From Rhodopseudomonas palustris (lineage in GTDB: Bacteria > Pseudomonadota > Alphaproteobacteria > Rhizobiales > Xanthobacteraceae), in assembly GCA_016215605.1 (NCBI GenBank), contig JACRJB010000015.1:38889-102888 (forward strand): 64,000 nucleotides of DNA, given 5' to 3'. A program made the translations under genes and the position numbers. Under the pieces are notes generated by a model. It was not told where the DNA came from. It made no database searches and saw only the letters and a program-made list of their open reading frames with translations. Shown piece after piece: positions 47,969 through 57,251 of the stretch; within the stretch, counting starts at the first letter, position 1, and each line of letters starts with the position of its first letter.

Positions 47969-48754
47969 ATGGCGGCCGTCGACCGCGCGAGACCTCACGA
48001 TCGTCTGCGTCCGCCGAGCCTCGCTCTGCTGCTGGCGGAAGCGCGCAGCCTGTTCGAGTTCAACGCCAGCCTCCTGTTGTCGCCTCTGCTGCTGCAGGCG
48101 CCCAAGGGCGACGGCCATCCGGTGCTGGTGCTGCCGGGGCTGCTGGCGAGCGACTGGTCGACCGCGCCGCTGCGGCGCTATCTGCGCGCGCTCGGCTATC
48201 AGCCGTTCGCCTGGGAGCTCGGCCGCAATTTCGGCGGCGTCTACCGGATGCGCGAGAAAGTGCGGCGGCGGCTCGCCGCGGTCCACGCCGCCTCCGGCCG
48301 CAAGGTCAGCCTGGTCGGCTGGAGCCTCGGCGGCGTCTATGCGCGCGACCTCGCGCTGCACGCACCGGAGACGATCCGCGGCATCGTCACGCTCGGCAGT
48401 CCGTTCTCCGGCGACATCACCGCGACCAATGCGCGGCGGGTGTACGAGAAGCTGTCGGGCGAGGATCTCGACGACGTCCGGCTCGAGGATCTGAAGGCGC
48501 TGGCGGGCGACATGCCGGTGCCGGCCACCTCGATCTATTCGCGCACCGACGGCATCGTGAACTGGCGCACCTCGCGGCAGCGCCCGGCGCCACACGCCGA
48601 GAACATCGAGGTGCTGCTGGCGAGCCATATCGGGCTCACCGTCAACCCCGCGGTGCTGTGGGCGATCGCCGACCGGCTGGCGCAGCCCGAAGGGGAGTTC
48701 GCGCCGTTCGACCGCTCCGGGCCGTTCGCGCTGGCCTATGCGGCGCCGGACTGA
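47969..48754 (+). CDS. Alpha/beta hydrolase, lipase-like
   Basis: HPVLVLPGLLASDWSTAPLRRYLRALGYQPFAWELGRNFGG...VSLVGWSLGGVYARDLALHAPE (GWSLGG nucleophile elbow). Confidence 0.85.
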   Translation: MAAVDRARPHDRLRPPSLALLLAEARSLFEFNASLLLSPLLLQAPKGDGHPVLVLPGLLASDWSTAPLRRYLRALGYQPFAWELGRNFGGVYRMREKVRRRLAAVHAASGRKVSLVGWSLGGVYARDLALHAPETIRGIVTLGSPFSGDITATNARRVYEKLSGEDLDDVRLEDLKALAGDMPVPATSIYSRTDGIVNWRTSRQRPAPHAENIEVLLASHIGLTVNPAVLWAIADRLAQPEGEFAPFDRSGPFALAYAAPD

Positions 48755-48952
48755 TCGCGGCGCGACGCAAAACATTCGCACAGAGTCGTCATGCTGCGGG
48801 TCTCGCGCGGCAGGCTCCGCGGCAGACTCGCAGGGTGCGACAACCCGTCCTGTCGGCTCCCTGGCTGCGCCGGCGTCGTCCCGCGGGTCTTGCTGGGCTC
48901 CCCAGGATGACCTCGGCTGTATAGGATGCGCCGATCAGGAGTCCCGCCGGCA

Positions 48953-51900
48953 ATGCCTTCATCCAACAAGCTCGACCCGATCCCGCATCCGCCGAAGCAG
49001 CCGGTGGTCGGCAACATGCTGTCGATCGACTCCAAGGCGCCGGTGCAGCATCTGGTGCGGCTCGCCAAGGAACTCGGCCCGATCTTCTGGCTCGACATGA
49101 TGGGCGCGCCGATCGTGATCGTGTCGGGCTACGATCTGGTCGACGAGATCAGCGACGAGAAGCGGTTCGACAAGGCGGTGCGCGGCGCGCTGCGCCGGGT
49201 CCGCGCCGTCGGCGGCGACGGCCTGTTCACGGCGGACACAAAGGAGCCGAACTGGGGCAAGGCGCACAACATCCTGCTGACGCCGTTCGGCGGCCGGGCG
49301 ATGCAGTCGTATCACCCGAGCATGGTCGACATCGCCGGGCAGCTCGTCAAAAAATGGGAGCGGCTCAACGCCGACGACGAGATCGACGTCGTCCACGACA
49401 TGACCGCGCTGACGCTCGACACCATCGGGCTGTGCGGCTTCGACTATCGCTTCAACTCGTTCTATCGCCGCGACTACCACCCCTTCGTGGAATCGCTGGT
49501 GCGCTCGCTCGAGACCATCATGATGACCCGCGGCCTGCCGCTGGAAAATCTCTGGATGAAGAAGCGGCGCGACACGCTGGCCGAAGACATCGCCTTCATG
49601 AACGCGATGGTCGACGAGATCATCGCCGAGCGCCGCAAGGCCGCGGAGGCCGCCGCCGACAAGAAGGACATGCTCGGCGCGATGATGACCGGTGTCGACA
49701 AGGTCACCGGCGAGCCGCTCGACGACGTCAACATCCGCTACCAGATCAACACCTTCCTGATCGCCGGCCACGAGACCACCAGCGGGCTGCTGTCCTGCGC
49801 GATCTATGCGCTGCTGAAGCATCCCGAAGTGCTGCAGAAGGCCTATGACGAAGTCGACCGCGTGCTGGGTCCCGACACTTCGCGCGAGCCGAGCTATCAG
49901 CAGGTCAACCAGCTGACCTACATCACGCAGATCCTGAAGGAGACGCTGCGGCTGTGGCCGCCGGCGCCGGCCTACGGCGTGGCGCCGATCGCCGACGAGA
50001 CCATCGGCGGAAAATATCATTTGAAGCGCGGCACCTTCACCACCGTGCTGGTGCTGGCGCTGCACCGCGACCCGAAAATCTGGGGGCCGAATCCGGATGC
50101 GTTTGATCCGGAGAATTTTTCGCGCGAGGCCGAGTCGAAGCGGCCGGCCAATGCCTGGAAGCCGTTCGGCAACGGTCAGCGCGCCTGCATCGGTCGCGGC
50201 TTCGCGATGCACGAGGCCGCATTGGCGCTCGGCATGATCCTGCAGCGCTTCAAGCTGATCGATCACACGCGATATCGGATGGTGCTGAAGGAGACGCTGA
50301 CGATCAAGCCGGACGGCTTCAAGATCAAGGTGCGGTCGCGCAGCGACAGGGACCGCAGCACGCAGGCCGCGGTCAGCGCCGCGCCGCCGGCGGCCACGGC
50401 GCAGGCGGCGCCGCGCGCGAGGCCCGGCCACGACACGCCGTTGCTGGTGCTGTACGGCTCCAATCTCGGCACCGCCGAGGAGCTGGCACACCGCGTCGCC
50501 GATCTCGCCGAACTGAACGGTTTCGCGACGCGGCTCGGCGCGCTCGATCAATATGTCGGGCAGTTGCCGGAGGAGGGCGGCGTGCTGATCTTCACCGCCT
50601 CCTACAACGGCGCGCCGCCGGACAACGCCACGCAGTTCGTGCGCTGGCTGTCGGGCGATCTGCCGCAGGATGCGTTCGCCAAGCTGCGCTACGCCGTGTT
50701 CGGCTGCGGCAACCGCGACTGGACCGCGACCTATCAGGCGATCCCGCGGCTGATCGACGAGCAGCTCGCCGCGCATGGCGGCCGCAACATCTTCGTGCGC
50801 GGCGAGGGCGACGCCCGCGACGATCTCGAAGGCCAGTTCGAGGCGTGGTTCGCCAGGCTCGGCCCGCTGGCGGTGAAGGAATTCGGCATCGACGCGGCGT
50901 TCGATCGCGGCGCCGACGACGTGCCGCTGTACGCCGTCGAGCCGGTCGCGCCCGCGGCGGCGCAAGCGTTCGCAGTGGCCGGCGGCGCGTTGCCGATGCG
51001 CGTGCTGGCGAACCGCGAGCTGCAGGATTGCGCCGCCTCCGGCCGCTCGACCCGGCACATCGAGGTCGCGCTGCCGGACGGCATCAGCTTTCGCGTCGGC
51101 GACCATCTCAGCGTGATGCCGCGCAACGATCCGGCGCTGGTCGCCGCCGTCGCGCAGCGCTTCGGCTTTGCGCCGGACGACCAGATCAAATTGTCGGCGG
51201 CGCCCGGCCGCCGCGCGCAATTGCCGGTGGGCGAGGCGGTGTCGGTCGGCGGCCTGCTCGGCGACCATGTCGAGCTGCAGCAGGTCGCCACCCGCAAGCA
51301 GATCGCGACGCTGGCGGCGCACACGCGCTGTCCGCAGACGCGGCCGAAGCTGCAGGCGCTCGCCGGCGGCGACGGCGCGGCCGACGACGCCTATCGGGCC
51401 GAGGTGCTGGGCAAGCGCCGCTCGGTGTTCGATCTCCTGCAGGACCATCCCGCCTGCGAATTGCCGTTCGCCGCCTATCTCGAAATGCTGTCGCCGCTGC
51501 AGCCGCGCTACTACTCGATCTCGTCGTCGCCGGTGCGCGATCCGTCACGGGCGTCGATCACCGTGGCGGTGGTCGAAGGCCCGGCGCTGTCCGGCCGCGG
51601 CCTTTATCGCGGCGTGTGCTCGAACTGGCTCGCCGGCCGCTCCGTCGGCGACACCATCCACGCCACGGTGCGGCCGACCAAGGCCGGCTTCCGCCTGCCG
51701 GACGACGACCGCGTGCCGCTGATCATGATCGGGCCGGGCACCGGGCTCGCGCCGTTCCGCGGCTTTCTGCAGGAGCGCGCGGCGCGCAAGGCCGGCGGTG
51801 CGGTGCTCGGCCCCGCGCTGCTGTTCTTCGGCTGCCGCCATCCGGCGCAGGACTATCTCTATGCCGACGAGCTGCAGGGCTTCGCCGCCGACGGCGTCGT

Positions 51901-52174
51901 CGAGCTGCACACCGCGTTCTCGCGGGCCGGCGCGCCCAAGACCTATGTGCAGCATCTGATCGCCGCGCAGAAGGATCGCGTCGCGGCGATGATCGCGCAG
52001 GGCGCGATCATCTATGTCTGCGGCGACGGCGGCCGGATGGAGCCGGACGTCAAGGCGGCGCTGTGCGCGATTCATCGCGAGCGCAGCGGCGTCGATGCCG
52101 CCGCCGCGGCGGCCTGGATCGCCGATCTCGGCGCCCTCAATCGCTACGTGCTCGACGTCTGGGCGAGCGTCTAA
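48953..52174 (+). CDS. Self-sufficient cytochrome P450/NADPH-P450 reductase fusion (CYP102/P450-BM3 type)
   Basis: P450: FLIAGHETTSGLL, FGNGQRACIGRGFAMHEAAL; flavodoxin: LLVLYGSNLGTAEELAHRVADLA; FAD/NADPH: YYSISSSP...IMIGPGTGLAPFRGFLQERAA...YVCGDGGRMEPDVKAAL. Confidence 0.96.
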   Translation: MPSSNKLDPIPHPPKQPVVGNMLSIDSKAPVQHLVRLAKELGPIFWLDMMGAPIVIVSGYDLVDEISDEKRFDKAVRGALRRVRAVGGDGLFTADTKEPNWGKAHNILLTPFGGRAMQSYHPSMVDIAGQLVKKWERLNADDEIDVVHDMTALTLDTIGLCGFDYRFNSFYRRDYHPFVESLVRSLETIMMTRGLPLENLWMKKRRDTLAEDIAFMNAMVDEIIAERRKAAEAAADKKDMLGAMMTGVDKVTGEPLDDVNIRYQINTFLIAGHETTSGLLSCAIYALLKHPEVLQKAYDEVDRVLGPDTSREPSYQQVNQLTYITQILKETLRLWPPAPAYGVAPIADETIGGKYHLKRGTFTTVLVLALHRDPKIWGPNPDAFDPENFSREAESKRPANAWKPFGNGQRACIGRGFAMHEAALALGMILQRFKLIDHTRYRMVLKETLTIKPDGFKIKVRSRSDRDRSTQAAVSAAPPAATAQAAPRARPGHDTPLLVLYGSNLGTAEELAHRVADLAELNGFATRLGALDQYVGQLPEEGGVLIFTASYNGAPPDNATQFVRWLSGDLPQDAFAKLRYAVFGCGNRDWTATYQAIPRLIDEQLAAHGGRNIFVRGEGDARDDLEGQFEAWFARLGPLAVKEFGIDAAFDRGADDVPLYAVEPVAPAAAQAFAVAGGALPMRVLANRELQDCAASGRSTRHIEVALPDGISFRVGDHLSVMPRNDPALVAAVAQRFGFAPDDQIKLSAAPGRRAQLPVGEAVSVGGLLGDHVELQQVATRKQIATLAAHTRCPQTRPKLQALAGGDGAADDAYRAEVLGKRRSVFDLLQDHPACELPFAAYLEMLSPLQPRYYSISSSPVRDPSRASITVAVVEGPALSGRGLYRGVCSNWLAGRSVGDTIHATVRPTKAGFRLPDDDRVPLIMIGPGTGLAPFRGFLQERAARKAGGAVLGPALLFFGCRHPAQDYLYADELQGFAADGVVELHTAFSRAGAPKTYVQHLIAAQKDRVAAMIAQGAIIYVCGDGGRMEPDVKAALCAIHRERSGVDAAAAAAWIADLGALNRYVLDVWASV

Positions 52175-52192
52175 CGCAACGAGGAGAACACA

Positions 52193-52534
52193 ATGGCCGA
52201 CAAGGACAACGATCCGTCCGCCGCGTGGCAGGCCATGTTCGGCGAGATGAGCAAGGGGTTCACCGCGCTCGCCAGTCAGGCGATGGCCTCGCCGGAGATC
52301 GCCAAGGTGGTGGGTCAGGTCGGCGGCGCCACCGCGGAGGCGCAGAAGCAGTTCGGCGAGATGATCGAGAACTATCTGGCGGGCCTCAATCTGCCGACGC
52401 GGGCGCAGATGGACGAGTTCGGCGCGCGCCTGACGGCGATCGAAGCGCGGCTCGATCAGCTCAGCGCGGCGATCAATCCGGGGCGCGACGCCGAGGGCGG
52501 GGCCGCGGGGGCGAAGCCGCCCCGCACGAAATAG
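52193..52534 (+). CDS. Phasin-like / PhaE C-terminus-like small protein
   Basis: MADKDNDPSAAWQAMFGEMSKGFTALASQAMASPEIAKVVGQVGG...NYLAGLNLPTRAQMDEFGARLTAIEARLDQLSAAI. Confidence 0.6.
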   Translation: MADKDNDPSAAWQAMFGEMSKGFTALASQAMASPEIAKVVGQVGGATAEAQKQFGEMIENYLAGLNLPTRAQMDEFGARLTAIEARLDQLSAAINPGRDAEGGAAGAKPPRTK

Positions 52535-52655
52535 GGACAACGGCCTCGGAACGAGTTGCATCTTCAGATGGCGCGACGTGCGCGATACACGCGTTAACGG
52601 GTTGGTATCGAAATATTTTCTCTTTCTATCACAACAGCTTGCACCACAACGCAAT

Positions 52656-52688
52656 TGTTGCATCGCAACATTTTGTTGCAATGCAACA
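52656..52688. promoter_or_regulatory. Two perfect inverted repeats TGTTGC-N3-GCAACA, putative PhaR-type operator pair
   Basis: tgttgc-atc-gcaaca (52656-52670) and tgttgc-aat-gcaaca (52674-52688), centres 18 bp apart, upstream of the phasin gene. Confidence 0.7.
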
Positions 52689-52770
52689 TAGTCTGTGCCA
52701 TATTGGGGATGCCCGGGCCGCAACAGGACGGGCGAGACCATAGCTCACACACCGAGGATGGAGACACCCG

Positions 52771-53259
52771 ATGACTGAGACGTACACCGAGACCCACCAG
52801 GCCGCGTTCGACAACGTCAAGCAGGCGTTCGCGCCGGTCACCGACGCGTTCAAGAATTTCCAGAACCTGGAAGTTCCGGAAGCCACCCGCGACTTCGTCA
52901 AGCGCGCCGCCGGCACCGCCAAGGAAAAGGCCGCCGACTTCCACGCCGGTTCGGAGAAGGTCACCTCCGCGATCGAGGAAGCCGTCGCCAATTCGGTCAG
53001 CGAAGCCGCCAAGATCAGCCGCAACATCCAGCAGGCGATCTATTCCGACACCCAGGCGTTCTTCTCCGGCATCGACAAGCTGGCGTCGGCGAAGTCGCTC
53101 AACGAAGCGGTGCAGATCCAGTCCGATCTGGTTCGCTCGCACGGCGAAGTGCTGGTGTCGCGCGCCAAGTCGGCGACCGAATATCTCGGCAAGCTCGCCG
53201 CCGACAGCGCCAAGTCGGCCCAGGACAATCTGAGCAAGACCTTCAGCAAGCCGCTCTGA
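52771..53259 (+). CDS. Phasin family protein (PHA granule-associated)
   Basis: AFDNVKQAFAPVTDAFKNFQNLEVPEATRDFVKRAAGTAKEKAADFHAGSEKVTSAIEEAVANSV...QSDLVRSHGEVLVSRAKSATEYLGKLA. Confidence 0.92.
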   Translation: MTETYTETHQAAFDNVKQAFAPVTDAFKNFQNLEVPEATRDFVKRAAGTAKEKAADFHAGSEKVTSAIEEAVANSVSEAAKISRNIQQAIYSDTQAFFSGIDKLASAKSLNEAVQIQSDLVRSHGEVLVSRAKSATEYLGKLAADSAKSAQDNLSKTFSKPL

Positions 53260-53290
53260 CCGGCCCGACCTGAAACTCACCGACGTCCTC

Positions 53291-53318
53291 AGGCCCGCTC
53301 ACGCGGGCCTATTTTTTT
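53291..53318 (+). terminator. Rho-independent terminator after the phasin gene
   Basis: aggcccgc-tcac-gcgggcctattttttt. Confidence 0.85.
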
Positions 53319-53425
53319 GACTCGGTGGGAACGGATGCACGCGCGACGTGCGACATACCAACCTAGCGTTCGTCATTCGGGGCGCGCGGGTCGGACGTGA
53401 CGTAGTTCAGACAGCAACTCACACC

Positions 53426-53575
53426 GTCATTCCGGGGCGCGAACGCAGTTCGCGAACCCGGAATCCCGAGATGTTCTGCATTCCGGATTTCAAGTATCCA
53501 GCGCGGCGCTTCGGAAGTCAGGGGCCCTGAACTTCGAGATTCCGGGTTCGCCGCTGCGCGGCGCCCCGGAATGAC
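53426..53575. repeat. Family A palindromic repeat
   Basis: gtcattccggggcgcgaacgcag...cccggaatcccgag ... gagattccgggttcgccgctgcgcggcgccccggaatgac. Confidence 0.85.
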
Positions 53576-53581
53576 GGTTTG

Positions 53582-54262
53582 CTAAGCCCGCCGCGCCACG
53601 GGCGGTCGTTCGGTCTTCTTGCGCGACGCTGGGCGCTCGGGCCGGGCGTCGTCGTCGGTGATCGCGTCCATCGCCTGTTCGGCGCCGGCGACCATCAGCG
53701 TCGTCACCATCCTGGCGTAGGTCTCGCGCGACAGGCCCTTGCCTTCGCGGAACCACAGATAGTGCCAGTTCAGCATGCCGAACAGCGACATCGTCAGCGG
53801 CTTCAGCAGTTGCGGCCGCGCCGCCGCCGCCGGGATCGCCGCGCTGATCGCGTCCGACATCAGGCTGACCAGCTTGCGCTCCAGCGCCTTCAATTCGTCC
53901 TGCTGCTCGGGCGGCAACAACTTCAAGCTCGAGATCTGCACCTGATGCTCGGCGTCGGCGCCGCGATAGGCTTCGAGCAGCGCCGACGCGATCGCGAACA
54001 GCCGGTCGCCGGCATCGCCGTCCGACTGCGCCGCGGCTTCGACCACGCCGACGAGATGCTGCAGATGATCGGCGAGCAGATCGAACAGCACCGAATCCTT
54101 GGAGCGGTAGTAGTGATACATCAGCGCCTTGGAGACGCCGCAGGCCTCCGCGATCATGGTGATCGAGGTTCCGGTGTAGCCGTGCTCGGCGAACAGTTTC
54201 GCGGAACGGCTGAGGATGCCGAGGCGTTTCTGATCGTAATCGTTCGCTCGCGTGCGAGCCAT
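53582..54262 (-). CDS. TetR-family regulator, candidate phenylacetate regulator (PaaR-like)
   Basis: MARTRANDYDQKRLGILSRSAKLFAEHGYTGTSITMIAEACGVSKALMYHYYRSKDSVLFDLLADHL; divergent to paaA. Confidence 0.85.
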   Translation of the reverse strand: MARTRANDYDQKRLGILSRSAKLFAEHGYTGTSITMIAEACGVSKALMYHYYRSKDSVLFDLLADHLQHLVGVVEAAAQSDGDAGDRLFAIASALLEAYRGADAEHQVQISSLKLLPPEQQDELKALERKLVSLMSDAISAAIPAAAARPQLLKPLTMSLFGMLNWHYLWFREGKGLSRETYARMVTTLMVAGAEQAMDAITDDDARPERPASRKKTERPPVARRA

Positions 54263-54350
54263 GTGATGCTCAGCCCTGCTTGATGCGGTTCGGCCCGCCT
54301 GCCGCAGCGCGTCACAGCCGGCCGCGGATGATCCGGTTCCGACACTTGCA

Positions 54351-54372
54351 TTGACCGTCCAATTGGTCAATT
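54351..54372. promoter_or_regulatory. Inverted repeat between tetR and paaA, candidate operator
   Basis: attgacc-gtccaatt-ggtcaat. Confidence 0.65.
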
Positions 54373-54430
54373 ATATTTCCAACACGGCCGGGCTGCAGCT
54401 CCGGCCAGCGAGGAAACGCCGAGGTCAGCC

Positions 54431-55414
54431 ATGTACACACAGGCGCTCAACACCACCGAAGCCGAGGATCGCAGCCTCGAGGACGCCGGCCGCGCCGCGC
54501 GGTTCCAGGCGCGCATCGACGCCGAAGAGCGGATCGAGCCCAACGACTGGATGCCGGCCGCCTATCGCAAGACGCTGACCCGGCAGATCTCGCAGCACGC
54601 CCATTCCGAGATCGTCGGCATGCTGCCGGAAGGCAACTGGATCACCCGCGCGCCGACGCTGCGCCGCAAGGCGGCGCTGCTCGCCAAGGTGCAGGACGAG
54701 TGCGGCCACGGCTTGTATCTCTACGCCGCCGCCGAGACGCTCGGTAGCTCGCGCGAAGAGCTGGTCGATCAGATGCTGAGCGGCAAGGCGAAGTACTCGT
54801 CGATCTTCAACTACCCGACGCTGAGCTGGGCGGATATCGGCGCGATCGGTTGGCTGGTCGATGGCGCCGCGATCATGAACCAGATCCCGCTGTGCCGCTG
54901 CTCCTACGGCCCCTATGCGCGGGCGATGATCCGGGTCTGCAAGGAGGAATCGTTCCACCAGCGCCAGGGCTACGAGATCATGCTGACGCTGTGCCGCGGC
55001 TCGGCCGAGCAGAAGGCGATGGCGCAGGATGCGCTGAACCGCTGGTGGTGGCCGTGCCTGATGATGTTCGGCCCGCCCGACGGCGACAGCCAGCACAGCG
55101 ACACCTCGACCAAGTGGAAGATCAAGCGCTTCTCCAACGACGAGCTGCGCCAGAAATTCGTCGATGCCACCGTGCCGCAGGCGCACTATCTCGGCCTGAC
55201 GCTGCCCGATCCCGATCTGAAGAAGAACGAGGCGACCGGGCACTGGGACTACGGCACGATCGACTGGGACGAGTTCAAGCAGGTGCTCGCCGGCAACGGC
55301 CCGTGCAACCGCGACCGTCTCGCCGCGCGCCGCAAGGCGCACGAGGAGGGCGCGTGGGTCCGCGAAGCCGCCGCCGCCTACGCCGAGAAGCGCAACAAGA
55401 AGCTCGCGGCGTAA
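54431..55414 (+). CDS. paaA: 1,2-phenylacetyl-CoA epoxidase subunit PaaA
   Basis: [66 protein letters not shown]. Confidence 0.97.
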   Translation: MYTQALNTTEAEDRSLEDAGRAARFQARIDAEERIEPNDWMPAAYRKTLTRQISQHAHSEIVGMLPEGNWITRAPTLRRKAALLAKVQDECGHGLYLYAAAETLGSSREELVDQMLSGKAKYSSIFNYPTLSWADIGAIGWLVDGAAIMNQIPLCRCSYGPYARAMIRVCKEESFHQRQGYEIMLTLCRGSAEQKAMAQDALNRWWWPCLMMFGPPDGDSQHSDTSTKWKIKRFSNDELRQKFVDATVPQAHYLGLTLPDPDLKKNEATGHWDYGTIDWDEFKQVLAGNGPCNRDRLAARRKAHEEGAWVREAAAAYAEKRNKKLAA

Positions 55415-55426
55415 ACGCCCGCGCTA

Positions 55427-55452
55427 ACCTCTCCCCGCTTGCGGGGAGAGGG
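55427..55452. repeat. Single arm of family D palindromic repeat between paaA and paaB
   Basis: aacctctccccgcttgcggggagagg. Confidence 0.65.
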
Positions 55453-55472
55453 AGAGCAGGAGGGAACGAGAT

Positions 55473-55760
55473 ATGACCACGCCCAACACGCAGCTGTGGG
55501 AAGTCTTCATCCGCAGCCGCAACGGCCTCGCGCACAAGCACGTCGGCTCGCTGCACGCCGCCGACGCGACGCTGGCGCTACAGGCCGCCCGCGACGTCTA
55601 CACCCGCCGCGGCGAAGGCCTGTCGATCTGGGTGGTGCCGTCGAGCGCCATCACGGCGAGCGACCGGAGCGAGGCCGGGATGCTGTTCGAGCCCGCCGAG
55701 AGCAAGATCTATCGCCACCCGACGTTCTACGACGTGCCGGACGAAGTCGGGCATATGTAG
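55473..55760 (+). CDS. paaB: 1,2-phenylacetyl-CoA epoxidase subunit PaaB
   Basis: LWEVFIRSRNGLAHKHVGSLHAADATLALQAARDVYTRRGEGLSIWVVPSSAI. Confidence 0.97.
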   Translation: MTTPNTQLWEVFIRSRNGLAHKHVGSLHAADATLALQAARDVYTRRGEGLSIWVVPSSAITASDRSEAGMLFEPAESKIYRHPTFYDVPDEVGHM

Positions 55761-55790
55761 TGAGCAGGCTTCGCCCGCCGCACCACGAGA

Positions 55791-55934
55791 CGTCATCCTG
55801 AGGTGCCGCCGCGCAGCGGCGGCCTCGAAGGATGAGCCACAAGCCTCTCCCCGTCATTGCGAGGAGCGCAGCGACGAAGCAATCCAGCGCCGTGCACTGA
55901 GCTTCTGGATTGCTTCGCTTCGCTCGCAATGACG
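55791..55934. repeat. Two palindromic repeats between paaB and paaC: family G (55791-55838) and family B (55852-55934)
   Basis: cgtcatcctgaggtgccgccgcgcagcggcggcctcgaaggatgagcc; cgtcattgcgaggagcgcagcgacgaagcaatccag...ctggattgcttcgcttcgctcgcaatgacg. Confidence 0.85.
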
Positions 55935-55978
55935 GGGATAGGTCGACAGTTCAGTTCAACGCATCGAGCTCGGCAGCC

Positions 55979-56746
55979 ATGTCCACCACCATCACCGACT
56001 CCCCGCTGTTCACCTACGCCCTTCGCCGCGCCGACGATGCGTTGATCCTCGGCCATCGGCTGTCCGAATGGTGCGGGCATGCGCCGATGCTGGAAGAGGA
56101 CATGGCGCTGTCGAACATCGCGCTCGACCTGATCGGGCAGGCGCGCGAGCTCTACAGCTACGCCGGCGCGGTCGAGGGCAAAGGCCGCGGCGAGGATCAG
56201 CTCGCCTACTTGCGCGAGGAGCGCGACTACCGGAACCTGCTGCTGGTCGAGCAGCCGAACGGCGACTTCGCCCGCACCCTCGCGCGGCAGTTCTATTACT
56301 CCGCCTTCGCCGATCCGTATTGGCGGGCGATGATGCGCTCGTCCGATCCGACGCTGGCGGCGATCGCCGCCAAGTCGGAGAAGGAAAGCGCCTATCACCT
56401 CCGCCACGCCTCCGAATGGATGATCCGGCTCGGCGACGGCACCCCCGAAAGCCATCGCCGTGCCCAGGATGCGGTTGATGCGCTGTGGGCGTTCGCCGGC
56501 GAGCTGTTCGACGCCGACGCCGGCGAACAACGGCTGATCGAGGCCGGCGTCGCGATCGATCCGGCCAGCCTGCGCGACATTTGGCAGAGCACGATCAGTT
56601 CCGTGCTCAGCGAAGCCACGCTGACGTTGCCGACCGGCACATGGGTGCAGCGCGGCGGCCGCAGCGGCCGGCACAGCGAGCATCTCGGCCGGCTGCTCAC
56701 CGAGCTGCAATACATGCAGCGGACCTATCCGGGCCAGACATGGTGA
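55979..56746 (+). CDS. paaC: 1,2-phenylacetyl-CoA epoxidase subunit PaaC
   Basis: LFTYALRRADDALILGHRLSEWCGHAPMLEEDMALSNIALDLIGQARELYSYAG. Confidence 0.97.
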   Translation: MSTTITDSPLFTYALRRADDALILGHRLSEWCGHAPMLEEDMALSNIALDLIGQARELYSYAGAVEGKGRGEDQLAYLREERDYRNLLLVEQPNGDFARTLARQFYYSAFADPYWRAMMRSSDPTLAAIAAKSEKESAYHLRHASEWMIRLGDGTPESHRRAQDAVDALWAFAGELFDADAGEQRLIEAGVAIDPASLRDIWQSTISSVLSEATLTLPTGTWVQRGGRSGRHSEHLGRLLTELQYMQRTYPGQTW

Positions 56747-57243
56747 CGCTGGCGGGCAGCGACGCGGAGCTGCGCGCCCGCGCGTGGGACGCTGCTGCGA
56801 CGGTGGTCGATCCGGAAATTCCGGTGCTGACCATCGCCGATCTCGGCGTGCTGCGCGAGGTGAGCGTCGAACAAGGCCGCGTCGAAGTCACGATCACGCC
56901 GACCTATTCCGGCTGCCCGGCGATGAACATGATCACGCTGGAGATCGAGACCGCGCTGGCCCGCGCCGGCATCGCCGATGCGCGGGTCAAGACCGTGTTG
57001 GCGCCGGCCTGGACCACCGACTGGATGAGCGCGGACGGCCGCGCCAAGCTGAAGGATTACGGCATCGCGCCGCCGCTCGCGCCGAGCGGCCGCCGCGCGC
57101 TGTTCGGTGCGTTGGAAATCGCGTGCCCGCAATGCGGCTCGGTCGACACCGAGCAGCTGTCCGAATTCGGCTCGACCTCCTGCAAGGCGCTGTGGCGCTG
57201 CAAGAGCTGCCGCGAGCCGTTCGATTACTTCAAGTGTCATTGA
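56740..57243 (+). CDS. paaD: 1,2-phenylacetyl-CoA epoxidase subunit PaaD
   Basis: VVDPEIPVLTIADLGVLREVSVEQGRVEVTITPTYSGCPAMNMI...CPQCGSVDTEQLSEFGSTSCKALWRCKSCREPFDYFKCH; start at 56740 overlaps the paaC end. Confidence 0.97.
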   Translation: MVTLAGSDAELRARAWDAAATVVDPEIPVLTIADLGVLREVSVEQGRVEVTITPTYSGCPAMNMITLEIETALARAGIADARVKTVLAPAWTTDWMSADGRAKLKDYGIAPPLAPSGRRALFGALEIACPQCGSVDTEQLSEFGSTSCKALWRCKSCREPFDYFKCH

Positions 57244-57251
57244 GCGCCGCC

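Noticed and set aside
48959-51448. 829-aa antisense ORF over the P450-reductase fusion
   Set aside because: Shadow ORF; sense P450/flavodoxin motifs are unambiguous.
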